Shown: in pieces, positions 48,720 to 59,973 of the stretch | Layout of the letters: every line of letters begins with the position of its first letter | Numbering within the stretch: the stretch's first letter is position 1 | Assembly: GCA_949316235.1 (NCBI GenBank) | Contig: OX438754.1 | Coordinates: 1,178,001-1,242,000, forward strand | Source of the DNA: Oegoconia quadripuncta | Taxonomy: Eukaryota; Arthropoda; Insecta; Lepidoptera; Autostichidae | DNA length: 64,000 nucleotides | Direction: 5' to 3' | Position numbers and translations under genes: made by a program | Notes under the pieces: generated by a model | Database searches by the model: none | What the model saw: only the letters and a program-made list of their open reading frames with translations | Told to the model about the DNA's origin: nothing

Positions 48720-48995
48720 GATATTGGTTTCTCTCTTAAATAATGTCACACCCATATGCACACACACACATACGCACGCGCAATCTGTAAAATTTCAGCA
48801 TACTTATACTAGTGCTATACTTTATGCTCCGCATGCATATCTATTTCTCTAAATGTAATTAATAGATGTTACTTATGAGTTGTAATGACCAAAATTGTTT
48901 TTCTATAGCCTAGCCAACTGTGGATGTTACAGCAAATGTATAATTATGTATGGTCCAATTTTGGTAAATAAACATCTTATCTATCTATCATATCA
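48720..48995 (+). mobile_element. LINE 3' tail ending in (ATCT)n
   Basis: (CA)n at 48757-48780, then TAGCCTAGCCAACTGTGGAT and GGTAAATAAACATCTTATCT followed by ATCTATC repeats, a common LINE terminus. Confidence 0.55.
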
Positions 48996-49439
48996 TTTTG
49001 GTAATTAACACTAGCGTCATGCGCTTTCTCATTATCAACATAGTCTTAAATTTCTACATGCAGCAGATAAATATGATGAGGGTTCTTCTATGTAGACTGA
49101 ATGTCACCATCACTAGGAGACATCATCAAAAAAGATAATTAGGTAGTGGGTATACCATTTTATTTTATTACTGTTATTTAGTTATAGGTAGGAAGGGAGG
49201 AAGTAGGCACCGATTGCGACCCACCCTTTAAAACGGCCGCTATCAGTAATAATAAAGGACTCGGAGAACGGTTTTTTGAACTTTCGCTAAAGTACCTACG
49301 ATCGGAAACAGTTCCATGTGAGAATTTGTTTTCGGAACTGGATTTAGTTTTTCCATATTTTTGGACGATTCCAAAGCTGTGTTGCCAATTTCATCAAAAA
49401 GACAAATATTTTTAAAACATAGAAGGCCCTATGCCCATA

Positions 49440-49630
49440 TAGTCATCATCATCTTATTTTGAACCCTGCTCTTGTCGGTGGAGTTTCTTTCCATATCTCT
49501 CTGCTCCCCGCCTTCCTCTTGATCTCCTGATACGACACGACGTTCAACTTCTCTTTTATCTGCTGCATGTAGCTTATTCGCGGTCTTCTTCTTTTTCTTT
49601 TCCCAACTATTCTTCCGAGTAAGACATTAA
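49440..49630 (-). pseudogene. LINE RT C-terminal remnant, antisense
   Basis: On the minus strand it reads KRRRPRISYMQQIKEKLNVV and then SYQEIKRKAGSREIW, like the GRRR-x-W-x-x-Q-I end of insect LINE proteins; no catalytic core. Confidence 0.6.
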
Positions 49631-50389
49631 ATTACAGTACCTTAACAAATTAATCTCCATTACATACAATATGTTTTAGGTCAAACTTACGATTGAACCC
49701 TGTCAACGAGCAGTAAATGTAACGGTTTCGAGCATGACTTTTATCCTAAGTATTACTGAAATTTTTCTTGACTTAGAATAATCCCAATGACTTAGTCCAG
49801 CAACAGTTTGGGGATTTTTGATGTCTAGCTGTAGATTTGTAGGTACTTTGTAGGGTATATACCATACCTAATTACCTCACTGAAAGGCAATATCAATTAA
49901 AACGCAAATCAATTTACCAGTGCTCTTACTCAAAACCTCAGAATAATCGAAGGGTCTTTGATGTTTAAGAGCCCTTTTAATATATTGTGAGTGAAGCACT
50001 CATTCGTTTTCGATTAGTGATGATAAGCAACGTTGTCGCTAACAGTCCTGCTGACCATTGCTGGTATTTTCATAGGAGCGATTCTACCTCGTCCCGGTTG
50101 TTTACAAATGGAGGCAGTCGCGGCTTGAAAAGATTGTCAGGTGGCCACTAGTCTGATACAAATCACTTAAACGTACTGGGCCCTCGTCGGTGGAATATAG
50201 CTCATGCCTTCTCTTAGTGGGAGGAAGCTGTGCCCCAACGCTGAGCATGCAAAGCTACTTGCACTTGTCTGTAGTCAGTGAAGTGCGAATTAAGTTAAAA
50301 TTATCATGACCATTGAAGCAAAAGAACTTCTTCTGTGGTCTCTGCCTACGGGACACAGGCGTGACATTATATATGTATGTAAGTATTTT

Positions 50390-50530
50390 AGCCTGTCTTT
50401 AGTTCATTCTTAAACATAGGCCTCTTTCAAAGATTTCCATTTGGAATCCCGTGCAGCTTGCATGACTTGAAAAGACGACCGTCTGTCCACTGTGAAGTCT
50501 TACGATTTTTAGGATTACTTTCTTTATCTT
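50390..50530. repeat. Dispersed repeat scrap
   Basis: ACATAGGCCTCTTTCAAAGA TTTCCATTTGG block, a common lepidopteran LINE antisense piece; assigned from general pattern only. Confidence 0.4.
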
Positions 50531-50689
50531 ATATGTCTGTCAGAGCGTTTTTTTGGCCGTCAAGACCCCTTTTCTCGAGAACGAGTAAAATCCTACAGTC
50601 GTGTAGTCCTGTCAAATAAAGTCATACGGTCTTTCAAATACATATATACTCTTACTATCTTGCAGGATGGAAGGTTTCATAGCACTACT

Positions 50690-50880
50690 AAAGGAAGATA
50701 TCCTAAAATTATTGGTATTATTTAACATGTTGGGACACAGCCTCCACTCATCGGGAAAGGGTATGGCCATAATCCACCATGTAGTGCGGATTGGTGAATT
50801 TGTGCCAGACTCTGTTAATCGGCGCCTTCAACCGGGATCGACTATTTAAACGTGCCCTTCGAAGCATGGAACTACAAAAT
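50690..50880. repeat. Dispersed repeat (CCGAAGCAC... family)
   Basis: TGGGACACAGCCTCCACTCA, GTGCGGATTGGTGAATTTGT and CAACCGGGATCGACTAT. Confidence 0.55.
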
Positions 50881-51690
50881 CCAATGCTACACCTCCACAC
50901 TTGCTACATTCTCTCGAAGGGAACAATATGCAAACTATTTATATTGTATACCCAAACTCACAAATAGGTAATAGAGAGATACGAAACCGTCGTGCATAAA
51001 AAAAAATAATTTTACAATGGATTTTTTTCTAAGCAGAAGACTTTAGTAACTTATTAGTAATCTGTGGCAGAAGGTTCGTTTCCATGGGTAAAATTAAAAA
51101 AAAAAAAAAAAAATTCAACTGTTTCATACTTCAATGACAGTAGAGGTGATCGGTCACTTTGCAATATCGAAAAATTTTTCTTGAAATAAAATTTTGTGCC
51201 ATAGAAATGTGTTCTATATGCGATACCTAGGAGCCCTTTTCGACTATCTGTAGCGGCCGGCAAGAGGCAACGATGGACGAACGTGTAAATGGGGACCGAG
51301 AATACCTTGATTGTATAGAATTTTCCTCAAATAATGCACCGAAATTAACTTTATGAAGAACATTTTATTTGAACATACGAATCAGCCTACCACTAATCAG
51401 TTTCCTTCCTTGTCAATTTCACACCGATTCACCAGTTTACTCACTATACAGCTTCGCTACGTTGACCATTTACAGTTTCAAATATTTCTCTTTTGATTTT
51501 GGCGGCAACAATTTTTTTATTACAGCTCTTGCCGCCTCTTGAATTTCAGGTGGTGTCAAAGTATCATCACACTCACTTTCTTCGCTTGAACTCATTTTGT
51601 CAAATTATCAACACAATTAGTAAATTCCAAACAAAATTCAATAATAATTTTTCACGCGCCAAATTATTGTTTTTTATTTATCAAACAGCT

Positions 51691-52040
51691 TTCTTTTTTT
51701 TTTTTTCGTTTTATTTTATTCGTTTTCACGGAGAAGGCAAAGGGATCTAAGCCCATACAGTCATGTCTTATTTCTCTTATTGCTTCAGTTTATAAGTCAG
51801 TCGCAGTCAAAACAAGTAATTCGTCGTATACTTCGCGTATACAGAGTCTAGTCACGGTCAAGTCATTCTTCAGTAAAGTGGCAGAATGCTTTACAAAAGA
51901 TTTTGGCGGCTTCTTGTGGGAACCCGAAAGCTTCTGCATAATATTCTGCCATTATTGAGCTTCATAAGTCAGAATGCACAAATTATAAGAATTATAAACA
52001 AAAATGCTACTTCACTCGCCGAGATCCCGCCAAAAAGCCG
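51691..52040 (-). mobile_element. Poly-A retroposon, copy 1 (left arm)
   Basis: Poly-T, GTTTTCACGGAGAAGGCAAA, AAGTAATTCGTCGTATACTT, GGCGGCTTCTTGTGGGAACC and GAAGTGAGT-like end at CACTCGCCGAGATCCCGCCA. It pairs with 52858-53255 as an inverted copy. Confidence 0.78.
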
Positions 52041-52857
52041 TTTTTTTTATCATACAGCTTTCTAGGTATTTCGAAATTTAAATAAAACCATCCACAAGTT
52101 ACCTCCTTGGTTGTCATGTTTAGGAGTAAAAAGAATAGTTCCATTTTTAAATTACACGGCAGATATGAATTTTTATAGTAATTTCTATACAACTTTGCCG
52201 GCCGCTGCTTGGATGTATTAGACGAGTACAGCATTTTCTAATATCTCGAAGAAGGTTGTCAAAATAATGCCCAAATTTCCAAGAATGTTTGAGAATAACA
52301 TATAAATCCCACCGAATACGTTTGCATATTTGTACGTAAAACAAATAATTTGTAATAAAGAATTGTGCTTACCAATACTCTTCCACTGATGCTTTCAAGA
52401 TTTAAATAGGTAAGCAAAATTGTACAATCAATAGGAATCAGCTGTTCAAATAAACATCTAAATTGGGCCTCAGGTCTCTCCAATGTCAACCAAAGTGGGG
52501 AGCTTTCACAGATGGAATTGGGTAATTTGTCTTTAGATTGGGCAATTTAGGACTTTGGAATGAATATCAAAGGGTAAATGAAGGTTAAAAATAAATTCTA
52601 CCGACATAATTTTTTTTAAAACAAGCTTTTAATACTCCATCATGAAAGTGCATCAAGGATTTCCAATGGCAATCTTCTGGCTCCATCTTGACCTCCGTGA
52701 TCATGTGTAAAGTGCTTAAGGCAACAAAACAAACTAACCCAAATTCGACTATCTTGCCAAGGCATCAAGGAGTTCCAGTCCCTACATCTCGGCTCCATCA
52801 TCAGATCAGATCGATGGTACCATAATATTGCATTGTCACCGTACTTACAGAAATATA
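52041..52857. other. Unique segment between inverted retroposon copies
   Basis: On the minus strand it contains protein-like frames, MTLERPEAQFRCLFEQLIPI followed by DCTILLTYLNLESISGRVL (before gtaagc at about 52373), and in another frame FYVQICKRIRWDLYVILKHS with WKFGHYFDNLLRDIRKCCTR. I do not recognise either. They could be captured exons of a host gene or chance. Confidence 0.35.
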
Positions 52858-53255
52858 GGCTTTTTGGCGGGAACTCGGCGAGTGAAGTAGCATTTTTCTT
52901 TATAATTCTTATAATTTGTGCATTCTGACTTTTAAGCTTAATAATGGCAGAATATTGTGCAGCAAACGTTAGTGATGGTGTACAAGTGAAGGGAAGTGTA
53001 AATTAAAGTGCGTAACGGAGCTTTCGGGTTCCCACAAGAAGCCGCCAAAATCTTTTGTAAAGCATTCTGCCACTTTACTGAAGAATGACTTGACCGTGAC
53101 TAGACTCTGTATACGCCAAGTATACGACGAATTACTTGTTTTGACTGAGACTGACTTACAAACTGAAGAAATAACATAAGTAAGACATGGCTGTTATGGG
53201 CTAGATCTCTATGCCTTCTCCTAGAGGAGAAAATAAAACTAAAAAAAAAAAAAAT
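52858..53255 (+). mobile_element. Poly-A retroposon, copy 2 (right arm)
   Basis: TTTTTGGCGGGAACTCGGCG ... GGTTCCCACAAGAAGCCGCC ... GTATACGACGAATTACTTGT ... CTATGCCTTCTCCTAGAGGA then poly-A at 53240-53254. Confidence 0.78.
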
Positions 53256-53784
53256 TACAGAAATATGCCAAATTACAGCTCAATCAGATACCAGCAAGTG
53301 GTTGAAAAATGGTGATGGAGCCACGATGTAGGGATGGTAATAATATTTAAATATTTTGATGAGTTTCTCACAGACCGTTTAATTTTTCATCGTTTGCTGA
53401 TTAGGCAGATATATTAAAATTTATTCAGCCACACATAAAAATATTGACATAATGCAAAACAAGCGATAATTTAATTAAAATCTTGTTTAAAAACATGGCG
53501 ATTACATTTCGAGAACGAACGTAGATGTAAACATGCCGCCGGTCGTAATAGAGATCACCAATTTGCTCCATTTGAAACGTTTGGGTCGTGGGGACCGGGT
53601 GCTCAGGTTCTTTTCAGAGAGTTAGTCTGAGCGCCTGGTTTGTGTATCGCAGGATCGGAGGGTTGTCTAATACTTTTGCTATACAGCGAGGCAACGCGGC
53701 CAGTCTTCTGGGTACGATTCCACGGGTTTCCTACGTTACTTCGAAAGTCATTTGATCGGTGCAAGCTCTCTCCCGAATGATTTT

Positions 53785-53940
53785 TTTTTAGTTTTATTCA
53801 CTCCTTTCGGAGAAGGCAAAGGGATCTAAGACTATACAGCCATGTCTTATTTCTTCAATTTATTAGTCAGTCTCAGTCAAAACAAGTAATTCGTCGTATA
53901 CAGTCTAGTCATGGTCAAGTCATTCTATTTCTATTCCACA
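53785..53940 (-). mobile_element. Poly-A retroposon, copy 3, truncated
   Basis: Poly-T, CCTTTCGGAGAAGGCAAAGG, CAAAACAAGTAATTCGTCGT and TGGTCAAGTCATTCT. Confidence 0.75.
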
Positions 53941-53944
53941 TTTA

Positions 53945-54790
53945 AATACATTTCTTTTTTAAACAACGCGCCGTCTACTACGGCCAGCATCACACCACAC
54001 GATCCTAAGCATTCTCCTTGGACCGTCGCCACAGTACCTACAAAATAAAGCATTTTTGACTTTGACTGTGTTTTTTTTGTATTTACGAGCATCTTTGTTT
54101 GATACGGGTTTTAGGGTGGTCCCATATAAGTAGGGTTGCCATAACTTCTAGAAGTCAATGCGGGACGTTTTCTTTTCTGATGCCTAAAACTCGAACCTAA
54201 GACAGTCAATACCGACACGCGGCCTTTGAACTATGTTTTATTATATTTAACTACTTTTGCACGCATGTGCACGTAGTATGAGCTTTCTAGCAGATGGGTC
54301 TTGATCTGATGAGATTATCTCCACAGTAGTGCCTATAGCGCTCGCGCCCCTCACCTATCTATTCTATTTCGAAATACGGGACGGGATTGTCAAATACGGT
54401 GACAGTAAAGATTTGATGATCCACTCCGGAGAAAGAGAACAGATCTTTACTGAAGTCGGTTGTTACGTCAGTCATTGGCGGTTCAATTATTCTTTATTCA
54501 TGTGTAACATGCATAGGTACCTACCCACTTTTACACATCGACCGACCATGTTGTTTATTTTTCCTAAGCACTGTTAAAAACGTTCACACTGGTCATCAGT
54601 TCGGGTTTCCGTTCACGAAGCCCAAAAGAGGCCGCGTTTATTTTTTTACTTGTGTTTGGCTAAAAAAAGTGTGTTGCGTGAATATGATTACACGATATAA
54701 TCAAGGTCGGACTGCTTTGCTAATAAATTGAGAGTTTAGATCTGTTTGGGTGGTGTTGACCATTCGATAATGTTGGTGGGCATGTGTTAC
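53945..54790. other. No gene; small LINE tail at 54030-54065
   Basis: GTACCTACAAAATAAAGCAT TTTTGACTTTGAC is the CR1-like terminus alone. The remainder is unique-looking. Confidence 0.45.
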
Positions 54791-54794
54791 AAAC

Positions 54795-55345
54795 TGCAGG
54801 GCACATGAGTCGCCTCCGAAAAGTCGGTATTTCATTAAAAGGGTTATGTAATATGCTTTTTCCTGTTGATGTACAAAATCTTCCTTTCTATAAATTTACA
54901 GATACTGGTGTTGATTCGGTTGTACACCAACTAAACTAAACTAAACTATAACCAGTTTTGGAGTGGTGCCGTCGCATCGTACTGTTCCAGGGAGAAAGAG
55001 ACAGTACTACTTTAAAACTGGTTTTAGTTTAGTTGGTGTACATCCAAATCGACACCACTATAACATATAAACTTATTAAGAAATCATATTATAAAATATC
55101 AGATTATTTAGATGATAAACATTCATGGACATAACAAGCTCGTTCACATAACCAGGCTATTTCACAATTAATAATGATATATTATTATGCCTTTTTGTAA
55201 TATAAAAACCTTTTTTTCTTTTTCTTGTTTCTTGCTTGTTCTTCTCAGGGGAAAATTGCTTTTTGAACAAGCAGTAGCTATTAAAATGTAAAATCTGACT
55301 ATTTTAAGTGTAACCTGTGTACCTACTAAATAAAGAATTTTTAAT
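54795..55345 (+). mobile_element. CR1-like LINE 3' copy interrupted by a MITE
   Basis: GCAGGGCACATGAGTCGCCT ... CTATAAATTTACAGATACT, then the inserted MITE, then ACTATAACATATAAACTTAT ... AGATGATAAACATTCATGGA and the 3' UTR. The match to 61356-61765 is close. Confidence 0.87.
54917..55060. mobile_element. MITE with GGTGTCGATTCGG termini, copy 2
   Basis: GGTGTTGATTCGG ... CCAAATCGACACC with ACT on both flanks (54914-54916 and 55061-55063), consistent with a 3-bp target duplication of the LINE sequence GATACTATAA. Confidence 0.82.
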
Positions 55346-55656
55346 AAATAATAATAACAAATAAATAAAACGTTTATTTTGAGTTTCTTTTAGAGTTACA
55401 ACTTCACACACTTCTAACAAACTATAAATAGTTTATGGGCACAAAATATACTCCCTTGATCTTAATATTTTTACAATGTAACTGTAACACATTATCACAG
55501 TATTGCCAGTATGCATGGTAAATGGAGTATAAACATTATATATTGATTTGATTTGTATTACCTTGCATTGGGCCCCTCGAGAAGAGATATTGTACCGACG
55601 TAGCACCCGAGGGGTTCCAATTTGCTAACCTTTATATCTGTGTATCTGTGGCATTG

Positions 55657-55714
55657 TTTTTTTTTATGTATATCGGGTTGACCATCACACCTCATGTTAA
55701 GTGAGGAAGAGTGG
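55657..55714 (-). mobile_element. SINE A tail scrap
   Basis: Poly-T, ATGTATATCGGGTTGACCAT and CACCTCATGTTAAGTGAGGA. Confidence 0.6.
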
Positions 55715-56429
55715 AAACACTTAAAATTTTCTAAAACAGGTTTAGTTGGTAGGGGATGAGGACATATAAGGAAGTAGGTAGGTACCTTAAATATCTAAAA
55801 ACACTTTGAAGCTTGATACTTCGTATACGAAACCCTGCATCAAAAAAGTGGTCAAGATAGTCTCCGAGAGTTTTGAAAGACTTATTCAACAATATCATAC
55901 ATGATGGATAAAATTTTAAAAAAATACCTTTGCTTAGTTATTATGTAGGGGAAGTACCCTAATCAAATCTTATTGTCAAGATTTTATAACATAACGTTGT
56001 AGGAGTCAATACTGTGTACAACGATACCAAACTTCAGCTTCGTAGCATTAATAGTCTGCGAGTAAAATGACTTTTGCTACGGAATCCTAAAAGAGCTAGA
56101 AAATCTCTTTCCCAAATTACCAGTCAATTTAAAAATTTTCTTTAAAGGAACAATATTAGTTTTTATATTTTAAAAACGAAAACTGTTTTATTAATAACTC
56201 TGCATTATTAATGGCTCCCACAAAACGTCACTTATAAGAATTTCTCAAAGTAATATACCTAATAATTATAACCCACTATTGTTTCCTGATGTTAAATATA
56301 TGTATTCCATATCGTTAAGGGTTACCTTATTCGATATCCATTGAACAGTTTCACAGTCTCAACGATTGACCTACTTATAACAGTTTGTTCTTTGTCCAAC
56401 GTCAATGTAATCACATGTAATGTTATATT

Positions 56430-56895
56430 AATGTAAACAACACAGGGTTCACGAATCGGAGGTCGCGGATTCGATCCCCAGCGGGGTACATGTTTAGTAC
56501 TCGGTTTGGTTGGTGGTAGGGCATTTTAAGACCCGTATTAATAAATCGTACTTGAGATTGAGATCGTGTCTCAGTCTCAAGACAATTTTTTCTGATGCTG
56601 TTTTAATATGCAACAGATTCTCAAGCGTCAACTTGAGGCCATGTCAATCTTGAGAACGGTTTATTAATACGGGCCTAAATGTCCGCCTGGCTAGCTACGA
56701 TCATCTTATCTAAATCTGCCGCCAAATAGCAATGTTAATAGCATTGTTGTGTTCCCGTTGTCGCAGAGATAAGATAGCCGTTCCCCAACCATTTGGGTTT
56801 CCGGGTCAGTACGCTTCCACATTCGGCCTCATCTTCACTTAACATCAGGTGTGATTGAGGTCAAGTACCAACCCGTTGTGCATAAAAAAAATAAT
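56430..56895 (+). mobile_element. SINE family A, + strand, interrupted by a MITE
   Basis: The head at 56430-56490 (TAATGTAAACAACACAGGGT, GATTCGATCCCCAGCGGGGT) and the body continue to GGGCATTTTAA. The MITE at 56530-56675 intervenes, then ATGTCCGCCTGGCTAGCTAC to the poly-A at 56882. Confidence 0.88.
56530..56675. mobile_element. PIF/Harbinger-like MITE, 146 bp
   Basis: The ends GACCCGTATTAATAAATC and GGTTTATTAATACGGGCC are inverted. The flanking TAA at 56527-56529 and 56676-56678 restores the SINE sequence CATTTTAAATGTCC exactly when one copy is removed. A 3-bp TWA target site is the Harbinger signature. Confidence 0.85.
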
Positions 56896-57294
56896 AATAT
56901 CTGTACATATCGACTTAATTTTGACACTTTTACTCACTGCGTATACAATTGTATGGTATTTTACTTTAATATCCTGTCCTGTGTTTACGTATTCATCAGT
57001 TCTGTCCGGTTGAACTACGGGAAAAGAATACTGATGACATGTCACATACAGTAGGTAGGTTTATATAATATGGTTAGGTGTAATAGGTAAACGAGTAGGT
57101 ACAGTTGGCAACACGATTAAGGTAGCAGCAGGCAGTTATTTATAAATAGATGTAGGAGAAAGTCTAAAGGGAAATTAAGTTAGAATAGAACTAACACGTC
57201 TCTTTCCGTGGGTGTAGTAACACAAAAAAAAAACATCTATCGTTTTGTACGTTTCCCTGCACCCCTTGTCACGTGTGCACTTTTTATTAATGCA

Positions 57295-57705
57295 CAACGG
57301 GTCGGGGTTTGACCTCAATCTCTCCAGGAAAGAGGGTAATGTATTTCGAGTGTATACCTATATATGTATAGGTTTCTATGTTACCCCCTGTAAACCAAAA
57401 CGGATTGATCGATTTTGAAGTGCAAGGTGTCCTTAGATCGATCTTGATCTCAGAGTGTCATAGAATACATTTTATGGTTAAAAAAATCTAATTATTATTG
57501 TTCTAGCCCAGACAGTTTTTATTTTATTCTTGTTATTTAGGCTCACCATCTTGAGCTCAATCACACCTGATGTTAAGTGAAGATGAGGTCGAAGGCGGAA
57601 GTGTACTGACCCGGAAACCCCAACACAATTGGGGTGGCTGGCTATCTTATCTCTGGCAACCGGAACACAACAATGCTTTTAACATTGCTGCTTGGCAGCA
57701 GATTG
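57295..57705 (-). mobile_element. SINE A remnants
   Basis: AATGCACAACGGGTCGGGGT at 57293-57312 and, after unrelated sequence, CTCAATCACACCTGATGTTA to CATTGCTGCTTGGCAGCAGA at 57555-57704; possibly one SINE split by about 240 bp of insert. Confidence 0.6.
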
Positions 57706-58099
57706 TGTATATTCTGAGTATGTATATTTCATAAGGTAAACCGTGGATATTGTTTCAATAATTGAATTTTTAATGTTTGAAACACCCAAACACTATTGTT
57801 TGGGCATACATTATCTCCGATCACCCCATTCGGGATAGAGCTCTAGACGTTATGTATGTATGTTTAGTAATTTCTTTAATATATTTGATTTAACATCTGA
57901 TCTGAATGACGTTATGGATGTATGTTATTTAAGTTTAACTGAAATTTATCTATCATATATTATAGGTAATACAGATCAAGGTGTCAAAGAAGATATAACA
58001 AAATCAACTAAGACCCTCCAAACAATAAGCCTGCTTAATGTGCCTTAAATTGTGAGGCCGATTGTACGCATTAGGAATTCAGCTGTTTGAACACGTCAA

Positions 58100-58480
58100 T
58101 ACAACACAATACAAATATTCTTTATTGCGCAAAATAACTTACAATAATTTTGGATGATAACAATAGAACACTATTAGGCGGTCTTATCACTAACCTTCAT
58201 TTAACTTCCAGACAACCCACAGCTATGGGGCATTTGAAAATAGAAACACAGGTAGGGTGGACGATACCACCAACTAAAGAAATAATTACAGATAAGTGCA
58301 TATTGTCATACAATTTATTTTTTAATTTTTGCAATAAAAATGAACAAACAAACAACAACAAACAAAATATTCTTTATTGTACAACAATAAGAAGCATACA
58401 AAAAAAATAAGAAAAAGGGGATAGTACAATTTGGCGGCCTTATCATTAAAAGCGATCTCTTCCAGTCAACCTTTGGGTTA
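58100..58480 (-). mobile_element. LINE 3' tails (family 3), two antisense pieces
   Basis: ATACAAATATTCTTTATTGC ... GTAGGGTGGACGATACCACC (58108-58275) and a second start at AAATATTCTTTATTGTACAA (58366) to AAAAGCGATCTCTTCCAG. They correspond inverted to 17935-18140. Confidence 0.68.
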
Positions 58481-58519
58481 AGAAGAAGGGTTGGGTTGGG
58501 AATGAAGTCCTTATACAGG

Positions 58520-58730
58520 GCGATTTTGGATTCGTGTAATTCGTGACATCACTCTTATTCGAATTCGATCAACAAAATCCCATACAAAGTTAACAATTGT
58601 GAAACCACCTTTCGTATTGAATTCCAACAATTTTCGGCTGAATTCCGTTATGGTTCCTAGTGGAAAGTTGTTCGTAATCAGTAGTGAAGTCACCGTAAAC
58701 AGGAATTACACGAATTAAATTTCAGTATTT
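58520..58730. repeat. Short-TIR repeat candidate
   Basis: GGATTCGTGTAATTC near 58529 and GAATTACACGAATT near 58703 are inverted; the interior is unique. Confidence 0.4.
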
Positions 58731-58810
58731 ACTTTTTTTTATTCATTCACAGTCATGATAATTTAAATTTTTTCCCATTCGGTTGCAAACATCTTTTTCT
58801 GTGCTGAGAG

Positions 58811-58996
58811 GGCGGAGTGTGAGTTTTGTTTCTTAACTTTACTACCGCGTTCACGTTTACGTAACGATTTGTATGAAGAAATATGCAGCGCCTCTAGCGG
58901 ATAGTTTTCAAAACGATTTCTTTCATAGATACTTTTTACGTAAACGCGAACGCGATGGTAAAGTTAAAAACGAGGCAAAACTGGCCCTTCGCACAC
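58811..58996. mobile_element. MITE (GCGAAGTGCGAGTTTTG family), copy 3, inverted
   Basis: GGCGGAGTGTGAGTTTTG ... CGTTCACGTTTACGTAAC ... GCGAACGCGATGGTAAAG ... CCTTCGCACAC. Confidence 0.75.
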
Positions 58997-59639
58997 TGTT
59001 GCATTGTTGCCGCGCTCGCCCCCCGCTCGGTGACGCTGAGAAATCGCCTGCTGACCAATTCCACAAATAGTAGACATGAATCGACAACTTCAGCCAATAG
59101 TGGCGCTTTACCGACAATTTGACCAATGGCGATTGAAGTTGGAATATTTCCCATGGCGACTAACGACAATCGCTTCGTCTCTCGCAACTGATTGGCTGTC
59201 AACTTTTCGCGATTTATGGATAGCCAATCAGCTGCGAGAAATGAGTCAAAAGTCGTTATAGAAACGTCTGCTACTTTTCGAGGGCGGTTGGTATTTTTTC
59301 AGGACCGTCAAAATAAAAAATACGAAGTTTTTACAGCAACATATTAAATCGTCATGACTTAATTTTACCACTCTTTACTTACTTACTATTGCCCGCGACT
59401 TCGTTTGCTTGGAACATTTCAACATCGGTTTAGCAAAAAATTGAGCCTATAGATATTCCAGGTCTGTCTACAAACCAAATTTCATCTAAATCCGTCCAGT
59501 CGTTTAATATTTTAATATTAGTTGGGATTTATTGCGCCTACCACATATTTAGTTTAGTGTATCTCAAGAAACCTACCTATCTACTATCTACCATTCGTTT
59601 GTTTTTCGACATTATTTCTTTTTGTTTATCCAACAGCAT

Positions 59640-59795
59640 AATTGGGAAAGAAAAGAAAAAAAGGACAACAATGATCCTGTGGGTTTCTTGCGCCGCTTCT
59701 TTTCCCATAGATGATTTCCCTTTCCGAAGCGGTATAGCTTGGATATACCGACTGACAGATAAATGCAATAAACCTTTTTTATATTTCCAGTAGAT
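59640..59795 (+). mobile_element. CR1-like LINE tail (family 2)
   Basis: GGACAACAATGATCCTGTGG ... TTTCCGAAGCGGTATAGCTT ... ATAAATGCAATAAACC; a nearly perfect match to 5965-6070. Confidence 0.78.
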
Positions 59796-59973
59796 TTAAA
59801 TTGACATTCAACAAATGATATCATGTATCTTACGTTGAAATAAATGCTTGAAGTTTGAAGTGGGCCAAATACCTACCCATATTGTACACTATTGGACGTT
59901 GATACAAACTAATATGACCATTAATACAAACAATACTGGTCATATTAATATAACATGCTAGTATAATGACCAG

